Part shown: positions 21,328-29,532 of the stretch, piece after piece
Position numbering within the stretch: the first letter of the stretch is position 1
Layout: the number at the start of each line of letters is the position of its first letter
Assembly: GCA_947641735.1 (NCBI GenBank)
Contig: CANRQR010000010.1
Location: 1-39,298 of the forward strand
Direction of reading: 5' to 3'
DNA length: 39,298 bases
DNA from: an uncultured Lactobacillus sp.
GTDB lineage: Bacteria > Bacillota > Bacilli > Lactobacillales > Lactobacillaceae
Position numbers and translations under genes: made by a program
The notes under the pieces: model-generated
Seen by the model: only the letters and a program-made list of their open reading frames with translations
Databases searched by the model: none
Told to the model about the DNA's origin: nothing

Positions 21328-21366
21328 AACAGGAATCTGCATGTGAAAATAGATTCCTGTTTTTTT
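21328..21366 (+). terminator. leader terminator 2
   Basis: Perfect 11-bp stem (21328-21338 with 21351-21361), 12-nt loop, and a run of T residues ending just before the GGAG ribosome site of the next gene. Confidence 0.8.
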
Positions 21367-21377
21367 GGAGAAAAATT

Positions 21378-22370
21378 ATGAAAAGAATGTATGGATTAAT
21401 TGTAATTTTAGTAGCTTTTCTAACCATAGCTTTTTTTGGAAAAAATAAACAAAAAGAAGAAAATAATAAAATTCCCCGAGTTGGTGTCTTAACTCTTATG
21501 CGTCACCCGGCTCTTGATGAGATATATCGCGGCTTTCGAGATGAGCTGAAAGAAGAGGGCTACGTAAATGGAAAAAATATCAAAATTGACTATCAAAATG
21601 CAAATAATGATCAGAGTAATTTACGTACGATGGCAACAAAGCTAACTGATGAGGAATCAAGAGTGTTAGTTGGAATTACCACTCCAGCAGCGCAAGCATT
21701 AGCAAATACAACGAATAAAATTCCAATAATTTTAGGTGCTGTAACAAGTCCAAAAACTAGTGAGCTAGTAAAAAATGAAAGACATCCCGAAAAAAATATT
21801 ACTGGTGTATCAGATGCTGCTCCAATTAGGCAACAATTAGATTTAATTAAGGAATTTTTGCCTAATTTAAAAACTTTAGGAGTAATTTATACTTCTAGTG
21901 ATTCTTCTGCAGTTAGCGGCTTTCATGAGATTGAGCGTGAATGTAAAAAGAGAGAAATAAATTTAAAATCTTTTTCAATTGCAAATAGTAATGACCTTAA
22001 TCAAGTTTCAGAGCAGATGTTTAGTCAGGTAGATGCCGTCATTGTACCAACTGATAATACAATTGCTGGAGCGATGGAAACATTAGTTAAAAATGGTAAT
22101 GCTGCTAAAAAGCCAATTTTCCCTGCTGCAGCAACTATGGTAAAACAAGGTGGCCTTGCAACTTATAGTGTTAATCAATATGAGTTAGGAAAAATGACTG
22201 GAAAGATGACTATTGAAATTTTAAAGGGTAAAAAAGTTAGTTCTTTACCAGTTGAGAGAGTGAAAAAGGGAGAACCAATTGTTAATTTAAAAGAAGCCAG
22301 AAAATTAAATCTTCAAGTACCTCAACGATTTTTAGAAGAATGTCAGAAAAAAGGAGTTGTATATAGATGA
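21378..22370 (+). CDS. trpX: tryptophan-type ABC transporter substrate-binding protein
   Basis: The 330-residue protein is a solute-binding protein of the ABC_sub_bind (PF04392-like) family, whose streptococcal members are TrpX. The binding domain starts at PRVGVLTLMRHPALDEIYRGF and contains VGITTPAAQALANTTNKIPIILGAVTSP and VDAVIVPTDNTIAGAMETLV. The N-terminus has a hydrophobic helix (about 5-20) but no lipobox cysteine, so it is held by an uncleaved anchor or a non-lipid signal rather than by lipidation. Its stop codon overlaps the permease start (ATGA). The tryptophan assignment is supported by family and by the Trp-containing leader peptide, but the ligand is inferred. Confidence 0.82.
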   Translation: MKRMYGLIVILVAFLTIAFFGKNKQKEENNKIPRVGVLTLMRHPALDEIYRGFRDELKEEGYVNGKNIKIDYQNANNDQSNLRTMATKLTDEESRVLVGITTPAAQALANTTNKIPIILGAVTSPKTSELVKNERHPEKNITGVSDAAPIRQQLDLIKEFLPNLKTLGVIYTSSDSSAVSGFHEIERECKKREINLKSFSIANSNDLNQVSEQMFSQVDAVIVPTDNTIAGAMETLVKNGNAAKKPIFPAAATMVKQGGLATYSVNQYELGKMTGKMTIEILKGKKVSSLPVERVKKGEPIVNLKEARKLNLQVPQRFLEECQKKGVVYR

Positions 22371-23266
22371 ACTTGATCGTATCTGCTATTGGCCAGGGGT
22401 TGCTATGGGCTTTGCTTGGCTTAGGATTATATTTGACATTTAGAATTTTGAATTTTGCCGATATGACAGTGGAAGGAACCTTCCCATTGGGTGCAGCTGT
22501 TGCAGTAGCTAATATTTCACAGGGAATGTCTCCATACTTAGCTACTTTCTTAGCCCTTTTAGCTGGAATGGCAGCAGGTTTAGTAACGGGATTATTGTAT
22601 ACAAAAGGAAAAATTCCAATTCTACTTGCTGGTATTTTAACAATGACGGCAATTTATTCTATTAATTTAAGAATTATGGGCGGCTCTAATATTTCACTGA
22701 TTGGTAAGAAGACATTACTCAATAATGAATTTTTAGAAAAATTACCTCAATATTTTAACAGTGTTGTTTTAGGTATTGTAGTTGTAATAGTAATTACGGG
22801 AATCTTAATTTTCTTTTTAAATACAGATTTTGGCCAAGCTTTTATTGCTACCGGAGATAACCCGAGCATGGCTAAATCATTAGGAATTCACACAGATTTT
22901 ATGGTGATTATCGGATTAATGTTATCAAATGGAATAGTTGCCTTGTGTGGAGCATTAATTGCGCAAAACAATGGTTATGCCGATATTAATATGGGAATTG
23001 GAACCATTGTTATTGCTTTAGCTTCCATTATTATTGGTGAAGTAGCTTTTGGAGAATTGACCTTAAATCAGCGTTTAGTAGCCGTAACTTTAGGTAGTAT
23101 TATCTATCGGCTGATTTTGTTAGCTGTACTTCAACTTGGATTTTCAGCTAATGACTTAAACTTGATCTCTTCTATTGTGTTGGCCCTCTGTATGATGCTT
23201 CCACAATTAGAAAAAGTCTTACATTTGAAAAAGCCAGTAGAAAGAGGTGTGAAAAAGCATGACTAA
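22367..23266 (+). CDS. trpY: ABC transporter permease, TrpY-like
   Basis: The 299-residue membrane protein has about eight hydrophobic segments of the branched-chain/sugar-type (LivH/RbsC-like) permease fold. It starts with AIGQGLLWALLGLGLYLTFRILNFADMTVEG, in which the LNFADMTVEG part is a family hallmark. It also has the GDNPSMAKSLGIHTDFM coupling loop (about 164-180). It overlaps trpX by four bases and the ATPase gene by eight, so the three are translated as a unit. It forms the membrane channel of the importer with TrpX as substrate receptor. Confidence 0.88.
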   Translation: MNLIVSAIGQGLLWALLGLGLYLTFRILNFADMTVEGTFPLGAAVAVANISQGMSPYLATFLALLAGMAAGLVTGLLYTKGKIPILLAGILTMTAIYSINLRIMGGSNISLIGKKTLLNNEFLEKLPQYFNSVVLGIVVVIVITGILIFFLNTDFGQAFIATGDNPSMAKSLGIHTDFMVIIGLMLSNGIVALCGALIAQNNGYADINMGIGTIVIALASIIIGEVAFGELTLNQRLVAVTLGSIIYRLILLAVLQLGFSANDLNLISSIVLALCMMLPQLEKVLHLKKPVERGVKKHD

Positions 23267-24023
23267 GCCAATTCTAGAATTAAAAGATGTCAAAACAACT
23301 GTTAAAACAGCTGATGGTGAAATTGTTCCAATTTTAAAAGGAATTAATTTAGAAATTAGACCTGGAGATTTTATTACTATAATTGGGACAAATGGAGCGG
23401 GCAAATCTACACTTTTTAATACGATTGCGGGCAGTTTAAAGCCTGATAGTGGTATTCTTCGGCATAATGGGCAAGATATTACGAAAATGAGTGAAGAAAA
23501 GCGGACTCAGTTTATTGGACGAGTTTTTCAAGATCCTAAGATGGGGACTGCTCCGCGAATGACTGTGGCAGAAAATTTATTACTAGCAACAAAACGGGGA
23601 AAGAGAAGATTTTTAAAGATTAGAAGACTTAAGCAAAACTTACCTCGTTTTAAAAAGCTAGCTGCAGTTATGAATAATGGCTTAGAGAATCGTTTAAATA
23701 CATTTGTAGAAGGCTTATCTGGAGGTCAAAGACAAGCTTTGAGCTTTTTGATGGCTACAATAGAAAAGCCGGATATTTTATTATTAGATGAGCATACAGC
23801 AGCTTTAGATCCTCATACTAGTGAAAATCTACTAGCAGTAACTGACAAGCAAATTAAAGAAAATAAATTAACCGCCTTAATGATTACGCATCATATGGAG
23901 GATGCTTTAAAATATGGAAATCGTCTTTTGGTGTTAAAGGATGGTCAAGTTAAAGCGGATATTAGTGAAGAAGAAAAAAAGAATTTAAAAGTAAGTGATC
24001 TTTATAGTTATTTTGAAGATTGA
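23259..24023 (+). CDS. trpZ: ABC transporter ATP-binding protein, TrpZ-like
   Basis: The 254-residue ATPase carries Walker A GTNGAGKST (43-51), a Q-loop in VFQDPKMGTAP (Gln91), signature LSGGQ (153-157), Walker B LLLDE (174-178) with the less common LDEHTAALDP, and the switch His in ITHHMEDAL. The alternative LDEHTAALDP is typical of ATPases that pair with this permease family. It starts inside the permease gene (8-nt overlap). A strong terminator follows the stop codon, so the operon is leader-trpX-trpY-trpZ. Confidence 0.9.
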   Translation: MTKPILELKDVKTTVKTADGEIVPILKGINLEIRPGDFITIIGTNGAGKSTLFNTIAGSLKPDSGILRHNGQDITKMSEEKRTQFIGRVFQDPKMGTAPRMTVAENLLLATKRGKRRFLKIRRLKQNLPRFKKLAAVMNNGLENRLNTFVEGLSGGQRQALSFLMATIEKPDILLLDEHTAALDPHTSENLLAVTDKQIKENKLTALMITHHMEDALKYGNRLLVLKDGQVKADISEEEKKNLKVSDLYSYFED

Positions 24024-24026
24024 TCT

Positions 24027-24061
24027 AAAACCTAGGGCTGGTTGTCGGTTCTAGGTTTTTT
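24027..24061 (+). terminator. terminator of the trpXYZ-like operon
   Basis: AAAACCTAG (24027-24035) pairs with CTAGGTTTT (24051-24059), followed by further T residues. Confidence 0.8.
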
Positions 24062-24127
24062 AGTTAAAATAATTTTTAATTGTTTTAAGTATAGATTTAA
24101 TTTTTATAAAGAAGGGATGGAAGAGAT

Positions 24128-25726
24128 GTGAATAAGGGACAAAAAATAAGTTTATTTTCAGCAATAATGCTAGCCCTTAATTCGTTGATTGGATCCGGAT
24201 GGCTTTTTGGCTCAGGCTCGGCAGCAAAAATTGCCGGCCCAGCAGCTATCTTATCTTGGATCATCGGTGCAGTTATTATTATTGCAATTGCCTTGACCTA
24301 TGTTGAGCTAGGAACTATGTTTCCTGAAAGTGGGGGAATGAGCAAATATGCTCAATATAGCCACGGTCCCATGCTTGGTTTTATCGCTGCCTGGGCGAAT
24401 TGGATTTCTTTGGTAACCTTGGTGCCAATGGAGGCAGTTGCTGCTGTTCAATACATGAGTTCTTGGCCATGGAAGTGGGCAAACTGGACACATCACTTTA
24501 TGCAAGACGGAAATATAACTACACCTGGGTTATTATTGGTATTTGTGTTCATGATTATTTTTACTTTAATTAACTTCTGGTCAATTAAAATCATGACGCA
24601 CTTTACTAACTTGATTTCTGTTTTTAAAGTACTCTTGCCTACGATAACAATTATTATGCTGTTTGCATCTAGTTTTCATCCTGCTAACTTTGGTCATGAT
24701 GTAAAAACATTTATGCCTTATGGAAGTAGAGCAATCTTTGAAGCAGCTTCTGGTGCTGGTATCATTATGTCTTATGACGCATTTCAGACAATAATTAATA
24801 TTGGTGGTGAGTTAAAGAATCCTCGAAAGAACATTATTCGTGGAGTTTTAATTTCCATGTTTGCGACAGCTGCAATTTATATTCTGCTTCAAGTAGCCTT
24901 TATTGGAGCAGTTGATCCAGGAATGCTTGCTAAAAATTCCTGGCATGGAATTGATTTTGCGTCCCCATTTGCAGATATTGCAATCCTTTTAGGAATTAAT
25001 TGGCTTGTGATTTTACTTTATATGGATGCTTTTGTTTCGCCATTTGGAACTGGAGTAGCTTTTGTCGCAACAGCATCAAGAGCGCTTGCTGCAATGACAT
25101 ATACAAAACACTTACCAGCTTGGTTAGGGAGACTTAACAGACGCTATCTAGTGCCTCGTTTTGCGATGATTGCAGATTTAATTTTGGCAATGATTTTAGT
25201 GAGTGTCTTTAGGAACTGGAATTTACTTGCAACCGTAATTACTTGTGCAACTTTGATTGCTTATTTAACTGGTCCAGTTACTACTATTACTTTGAGAAAA
25301 ATAGCACCAGATTTGGAAAGACCATATAAACCTACCTATATGCGCTGGTTTGCTCCTTTAACTTTTGTATTAACTAGTTTGGCTATTTATTGGACGATGT
25401 GGCCAACAACAATTCAAGTTATTTTAGTTATTCTTGTGGGAATTCCAATTTATTTCTATTATGAAGTTAAATATCAAAAGAAAGATTTTAAATCGCAGTT
25501 TAAGCATGCTGCTTGGCTTTTAGGGTATTTAGTATTTATTTCTATTATGTCTTATTGTGGTAGCGACGGCTTTGGAGGACAAAACTGGATTAAGTATCCT
25601 TGGGATTTTCTTGTAATTGCACTTGTCTCCTTGGTCTTCTATAAAGTCGCAATTGATACAGGACTAGAAAAAGTTGATCCGGCAGCGATAAAAGTAAACG
25701 AAAAAATTAAGCTTAAGAATGACTAG
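24128..25726 (+). CDS. APC-family amino acid permease, aspartate:proton symporter-like
   Basis: The 532-residue transporter has about 12-14 hydrophobic segments. The first helix carries the broken, substrate-binding motif LIGSGWLFGSG (20-30), and helix 6 has EAASGAGIIMSYDAFQTIINIGGELKNP, split by the usual unwound region. The GSGWLF variant and overall length resemble YveA-like aspartate:H+ symporters rather than general APC members. The start is GTG at 24128. An ATG two bases earlier is out of frame and stops at once (ATGTGA). GGAAGAG provides the ribosome site. Monocistronic. Substrate is inferred from resemblance. Confidence 0.82.
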   Translation: MNKGQKISLFSAIMLALNSLIGSGWLFGSGSAAKIAGPAAILSWIIGAVIIIAIALTYVELGTMFPESGGMSKYAQYSHGPMLGFIAAWANWISLVTLVPMEAVAAVQYMSSWPWKWANWTHHFMQDGNITTPGLLLVFVFMIIFTLINFWSIKIMTHFTNLISVFKVLLPTITIIMLFASSFHPANFGHDVKTFMPYGSRAIFEAASGAGIIMSYDAFQTIINIGGELKNPRKNIIRGVLISMFATAAIYILLQVAFIGAVDPGMLAKNSWHGIDFASPFADIAILLGINWLVILLYMDAFVSPFGTGVAFVATASRALAAMTYTKHLPAWLGRLNRRYLVPRFAMIADLILAMILVSVFRNWNLLATVITCATLIAYLTGPVTTITLRKIAPDLERPYKPTYMRWFAPLTFVLTSLAIYWTMWPTTIQVILVILVGIPIYFYYEVKYQKKDFKSQFKHAAWLLGYLVFISIMSYCGSDGFGGQNWIKYPWDFLVIALVSLVFYKVAIDTGLEKVDPAAIKVNEKIKLKND

Positions 25727-25752
25727 AATTAAGCACACTAGTATAAATTAGC

Positions 25753-25781
25753 TTGAATTATAGTTAGAAAGGTGCTATCCT
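25753..25781 (+). promoter_or_regulatory. promoter of rpmE2
   Basis: TTGAAT (25753-25758), 17-bp spacer ending TGC, and TATCCT (25776-25781), giving a TGn extended -10. It lies about 60 bp before the L31 start codon. Confidence 0.55.
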
Positions 25782-25842
25782 TAACTAGTCGTAAAATAAT
25801 CTATGATCTGAAATATTGGTCATGGCAAAGGAGTATTAAACA

Positions 25843-26094
25843 ATGAGAAAAGGGATTCATCCAGATTACCAAGAAGTTGTTTTCATGGACTCAGCAACTG
25901 GTGCTAAGTTCGTAGCTGGCTCTACTTTAAAGCCAGAAGAAACAGTTGAATTCGAAGGTAAGACTTATCCATTAGTTCGTGTTGAAATTTCTTCAGATTC
26001 TCACCCATTCTACACTGGCAAGCAAAAGTTTGCTCAAGCAGATGGTCGTATCGAAAAATTCAACAAGAAGTACGGTATGTCTTCAAAGAACTAA
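25843..26094 (+). CDS. rpmE2: 50S ribosomal protein L31 type B
   Basis: The 83-residue protein begins [23 protein letters not shown] and ends [11 protein letters not shown], typical of type B L31. The four zinc-binding cysteines of type A L31 are absent (no Cys at all), so this is the zinc-independent form that remains on ribosomes under zinc limitation; many lactobacilli carry only this form. Codon use is biased to common codons as expected for a highly expressed gene. AAAGGAG precedes the ATG and a strong terminator follows. Confidence 0.97.
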   Translation: MRKGIHPDYQEVVFMDSATGAKFVAGSTLKPEETVEFEGKTYPLVRVEISSDSHPFYTGKQKFAQADGRIEKFNKKYGMSSKN

Positions 26095-26115
26095 GAATTC
26101 TTGGTATTTTTACCG

Positions 26116-26149
26116 AAAAGAGCAGCCCACTTTGGACTGCTCTTTTTTT
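26116..26149 (+). terminator. terminator of rpmE2
   Basis: AAAAGAGCAG (26116-26125) pairs with CTGCTCTTTT (26137-26146), with inner CCA/TGG pairs and a long T-run. Confidence 0.85.
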
Positions 26150-26259
26150 ATGCTTAACGTGGTATAATTCTTATTGATATGCATGTGACCTTTTTCTTAG
26201 AGATAGAAGTCAGTATAATAGGGATACATGCAATTTTAGGTAGGAGTAATTTATTTATT

Positions 26260-27627
26260 ATGAAAATGCAACTTGCTGAGATCGCTAAAGCATTAAATAG
26301 TTCAGTTAATATGGGAGAAGACAAGGTCATTACATCTGTTGTTTTTGACTCAAGAAAAGCAACTCCCAATTCTTTGTTTATTCCCTTAGATGGTGCAAGG
26401 GATGGACATGATTTTGTATCTAATGCAATGGCAAACGGAGCAGAAGTAACCCTTTGGAAAAAAGGACATGAGGGTATGCCTACTGATGTGCCAGTTATTG
26501 AAGTGGAAGATCCGCTAACTGCACTTCAAAATTTAGCTAAATATTACTTAGGTAAAGTTAATCCAACTGTTGTTGGGATTACTGGATCTAATGGTAAAAC
26601 TACAACTAAGGATATGGTTGCAGCTGTTTTATCAAAAAGATTTAACGTGCATAAGACACAGGCTAACTTTAATAACGAAATTGGGGTACCTGTAACTATT
26701 TTAGAGATGAAACCATCTACTGAAATTTTAGTTCTTGAGATGGGGATGGATCGTCCGGGACAATTACACCATTTAAGTGAATTAGTAAGACCAGATGTTT
26801 GTGTCATCACAATGATTGGTGAAGCTCATATTGAGTTCTTCGGTACTAGAGATAAGATTGCAGACGCTAAAATGGAAATTACTGACTTTTTAAAGGAAGA
26901 TGGTAAGTTTATTTACAATGGCGATGAACCTTTACTAGAAGAGCGTGCAGCTAAGATTAAGCAAGAAAAGAGTACTTTTGGTTTTAGAGAAGAAGATACT
27001 GTTTTTGCGACTACATTTAGATCTTACATGCACCATGCTACTTTTGAAGTAAATGGGTCAGCACAGCAATTTAAGATTCCAATGATTGGAAAACATAACG
27101 TCTCTAATGCTCTTGCAGCCATTAGTGTAGGACGTCATTTTGGTGAAAATGATGAACAAATTGCCCAAGCTTTAGCTAACTTCACCCCAACAGCAAATAG
27201 AATGCAATGGAAGAAGGGTGATGTAGGCGAAGCAATTATGGATGATGTCTACAACTCAAATCCAACCGCGGTTAAGGCTGTTACGACTTCGTTTGGACAA
27301 GTAATGGTCGAAGATGGTGGGCGCAGAATTGCTGTCTTAGGTGATATGTTAGAGCTTGGGGATGAATCAGCTGATCTTCATGCGTCTCTTGCCGCTAGCT
27401 TGGATCCAGCAATTATTAATGAACTATATTTATATGGTCCAGAGATGAAAAACTTATATGATGCTCTTGTTGATAAGTACCCAGCAGAAAACTTGCACTA
27501 TTATCCACAAGATCAAATGAATCATATGATTGATGACTTAAAGAATGATATTAAGCCAGCTGATATTGTAATGCTAAAGGGATCACATGGGATGCATTTG
27601 GAAAAGGTTTTAGACCGTCTCATGTAG
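26260..27627 (+). CDS. murF: UDP-MurNAc-tripeptide--D-Ala-D-Ala ligase
   Basis: The enzyme adds D-Ala-D-Ala to UDP-MurNAc-tripeptide, the last cytosolic step of the peptidoglycan precursor. The frame is open from 26179, but residues before 26260 do not resemble the family. The ATG at 26260 gives 455 residues, the usual MurF length, with AGGAG 13 bases upstream. Domain 1 is KMQLAEIAKALN. The ATP-binding loop is GITGSNGKTTTKD (about 107-119). The central domain contains QANFNNEIGVPVTILEMKP, VLEMGMDRPGQLHHL and IGEAHIEFFGTR, and the C-terminal domain begins near DDVYNSNPTAVKA. The cshA gene begins 15 bp later, and the two may be co-transcribed. Confidence 0.95.
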   Translation: MKMQLAEIAKALNSSVNMGEDKVITSVVFDSRKATPNSLFIPLDGARDGHDFVSNAMANGAEVTLWKKGHEGMPTDVPVIEVEDPLTALQNLAKYYLGKVNPTVVGITGSNGKTTTKDMVAAVLSKRFNVHKTQANFNNEIGVPVTILEMKPSTEILVLEMGMDRPGQLHHLSELVRPDVCVITMIGEAHIEFFGTRDKIADAKMEITDFLKEDGKFIYNGDEPLLEERAAKIKQEKSTFGFREEDTVFATTFRSYMHHATFEVNGSAQQFKIPMIGKHNVSNALAAISVGRHFGENDEQIAQALANFTPTANRMQWKKGDVGEAIMDDVYNSNPTAVKAVTTSFGQVMVEDGGRRIAVLGDMLELGDESADLHASLAASLDPAIINELYLYGPEMKNLYDALVDKYPAENLHYYPQDQMNHMIDDLKNDIKPADIVMLKGSHGMHLEKVLDRLM

Positions 27628-27642
27628 GAAGGAATTAGATAT

Positions 27643-29097
27643 TTGAAATTTTCTGAAATGAACTTAAAACCTGAGATTTTAAAAGCTATTAAGCGTTCAG
27701 GTTTTGAAGAAGCTACACCAATTCAAGAAAAAACCATTCCCCTCGTTTTGGAGGGAAAAGATGTAATTGGTCAAGCCCAGACAGGGACTGGTAAAACTGC
27801 TGCTTTTGGTTTGCCAATTTTACAAAACTTAGATAAGCAACACGATTCAATTCAAGCTATTATTATTGAACCTACCCGTGAATTGGCTATTCAAACCCAA
27901 GAAGAGTTGTTCCGTTTAGGTCGTGATGAAAAAGCTCGCGTTCAAGTAGTTTATGGCGGTGCTGATATTAGACGTCAGATTCGTGCTTTAAAACAAACAC
28001 CAGCAATTTTGGTAGGAACACCTGGGCGTTTGCTTGATCATTTAAAACGTGGCACAATTGATATTTCTAAAGTCAAAACAATTGTTTTAGATGAAGCAGA
28101 TGAAATGCTTGATATGGGATTTATTCAAGATATTGAAAGTATTTTGAAATATGCATCAAGTAAACATCAAACATTACTTTTCTCTGCTACAATGCCAAAG
28201 CCAATTTTACGAATTGGTGAAAAATTCATGAATGATCCTGAGATTGTAAAAATCAAAGGAAAAGAATTAACTGCTAATTTAATTGATCAGTATTTTGTGA
28301 GAGCAAAAGAAAATGAAAAGTTCGACATTCTATGTCGCTTAATTGACGTTCAAAATCCTGATTTAGCTGTTATTTTTGGTAGAACTAAGAGACGTGTTGA
28401 TGAATTAACACGTGGGCTACAAGCACGTGGATATAACGCTGCTGGAATTCATGGTGATCTTTCTCAAGCTAAGCGAATGAGCGTGTTAAAGAGATTCCGT
28501 AAAGGTAAGCTAGATATTTTAGTTGCAACTGATGTGGCAGCTCGTGGATTAGATATTTCTGGGGTAAGTCATGTTTATAACTATGATATTCCGCAGGATC
28601 CAGATTCTTATGTTCACCGTATTGGTAGAACTGGACGTGCTGGTCAGAACGGAATGTCTGTAACTTTTGTTACTCCAAATGAAATTGGCTATATGCGTAC
28701 TATAGAACAATTAACGCATAAAAAGATGATGCCACTTAAGCCACCAACTGATGAAGAAGCATTTAAAGGTCAGCTAAGTGCAGCTAATAAAAAGGTAGCA
28801 GAATTGCTTGATAGCGATCTTTCTAAATATACTGAAGAAGCATCTCAACTTCTTGACGATTATTCTGCGATTGATTTAGTGGCCGCTTTATTGAAGGACT
28901 TGTCTAAAGATGCAGATAGTGTAAAAGTAAAAATTACACCTGAAAAGCCGTTACCATTTAAATCAAAGCATGGTAATAATCGAAACTTTAAACGTAATTT
29001 CAAACGTGGTGGAGATCGAAATGAACGATATCATCGTAAGCCTAGTGCCCGTAAAGGTGGTAGAAAGCATGATTTCGTTATAAAGAAAAAAGATTAA
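27643..29097 (+). CDS. cshA: DEAD-box RNA helicase
   Basis: The 484-residue helicase has all core motifs. The Q motif is ATPIQEK, motif I is AQTGTGKT (45-52) and motif Ia is PTRELAIQ. Motif II is DEAD (150-153), motif III is SAT (181-183), and the C-terminal lobe has ATDVAARGLD and HRIGRTGRAG. A basic tail rich in Arg, Lys and Asn (NFKRNFKRGGDRNERYHRK) binds RNA. It fits CshA, the main Gram-positive helicase in RNA turnover and ribosome assembly, used at low temperature. The start is TTG at 27643, 11 bp after a GGAAGGAA site. It follows murF by 15 bp and ends at a strong terminator. Confidence 0.93.
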   Translation: MKFSEMNLKPEILKAIKRSGFEEATPIQEKTIPLVLEGKDVIGQAQTGTGKTAAFGLPILQNLDKQHDSIQAIIIEPTRELAIQTQEELFRLGRDEKARVQVVYGGADIRRQIRALKQTPAILVGTPGRLLDHLKRGTIDISKVKTIVLDEADEMLDMGFIQDIESILKYASSKHQTLLFSATMPKPILRIGEKFMNDPEIVKIKGKELTANLIDQYFVRAKENEKFDILCRLIDVQNPDLAVIFGRTKRRVDELTRGLQARGYNAAGIHGDLSQAKRMSVLKRFRKGKLDILVATDVAARGLDISGVSHVYNYDIPQDPDSYVHRIGRTGRAGQNGMSVTFVTPNEIGYMRTIEQLTHKKMMPLKPPTDEEAFKGQLSAANKKVAELLDSDLSKYTEEASQLLDDYSAIDLVAALLKDLSKDADSVKVKITPEKPLPFKSKHGNNRNFKRNFKRGGDRNERYHRKPSARKGGRKHDFVIKKKD

Positions 29098-29110
29098 TTT
29101 TTGTTACTGG

Positions 29111-29138
29111 AGAGCTGTAGTTGCTACAGCTCTTTTTT
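29111..29138 (+). terminator. terminator of the murF-cshA unit
   Basis: Perfect 10-bp stem AGAGCTGTAG (29111-29120) with CTACAGCTCT (29124-29133), 3-nt loop, followed by T residues. Confidence 0.85.
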
Positions 29139-29172
29139 GTAATATAATGTATCAATGTGTGAGGTAAAAATA

Positions 29173-29532
29173 ATGATTAGAGGCGTAGGCATTGACTCAG
29201 TTGAAGTTGAGCGCATGAAGAAGATAGTTGAAAAAGGTGACAAATTCGCCAAAAGAGTATTAACTCCTAAAGAATTTGCACAATATCAACAATTAAATGG
29301 AAAACGAAAGGTTGAATATCTTGGCGGACGTTTTTCTTTGAAGGAATCTTTTTCTAAAGCAATGGGAACTGGCTTAGGTAAATATGTTGGTTTTCAAGAT
29401 ATTGAAACTTTATGGGATGATTTAGGTCATCCGGTAATGACGTCAACTAAGTTTTCTGGAAATATTTTTCCTAGTATCACACATGATGATTATGAGGTTA
29501 TAACATTTGTAGTTTTGGAGGAATTAAATTAA
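29173..29532 (+). CDS. acpS: holo-[acyl-carrier-protein] synthase
   Basis: The 119-residue enzyme moves 4'-phosphopantetheine from CoA to apo-ACP. It starts [15 protein letters not shown], containing the Mg2+-binding Asp, and has the second family motif [18 protein letters not shown] with its Glu. An in-frame ATG at 29155 would put the GAGG ribosome site inside the gene and sits about at the start site of a TATAAT promoter (29143-29148), so 29173 is the better start. The stop codon overlaps the alr start by one base (TAATG), the acpS-alr order common in Firmicutes. Confidence 0.95.
   Translation: MIRGVGIDSVEVERMKKIVEKGDKFAKRVLTPKEFAQYQQLNGKRKVEYLGGRFSLKESFSKAMGTGLGKYVGFQDIETLWDDLGHPVMTSTKFSGNIFPSITHDDYEVITFVVLEELN

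Larger units (their letters stand above)
21209..21366 (+). promoter_or_regulatory. attenuator of the trpXYZ-like operon
   Basis: Segment 1 TCAGGTTG (21209-21216) pairs perfectly with segment 2 CAACCTGA (21229-21236). Segment 2 can instead pair with segment 3 TTCAGATTG (21241-21249; 8 of 9 pairs, 3-nt loop). Terminator 1 is GGTCTGCATG/CATGCAGACC (21277-21302) followed by CTTTTTCTTTTT. Terminator 2 is AACAGGAATCT/AGATTCCTGTT (21328-21361) followed by T residues. CATGCAGA (21293-21300) of terminator 1 is complementary to TCTGCATG (21336-21343) in terminator 2, so an alternative pairing could disrupt both. The trpX ribosome site follows immediately. Pairings are read directly; the mechanism is inferred. 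Confidence 0.7.

Noticed and set aside
21209-21366. T-box riboswitch before the trpXYZ-like operon
   Set aside because: The conserved T-box sequence (AGGGTGGNACCGCG-like) and a specifier loop structure are absent; the leader peptide frame explains the region better.
26179-26259. 27-residue N-terminal extension of MurF
   Set aside because: It is not MurF-like, overlaps a TATAAT promoter candidate (26214-26219), and the shorter form has the normal family length.
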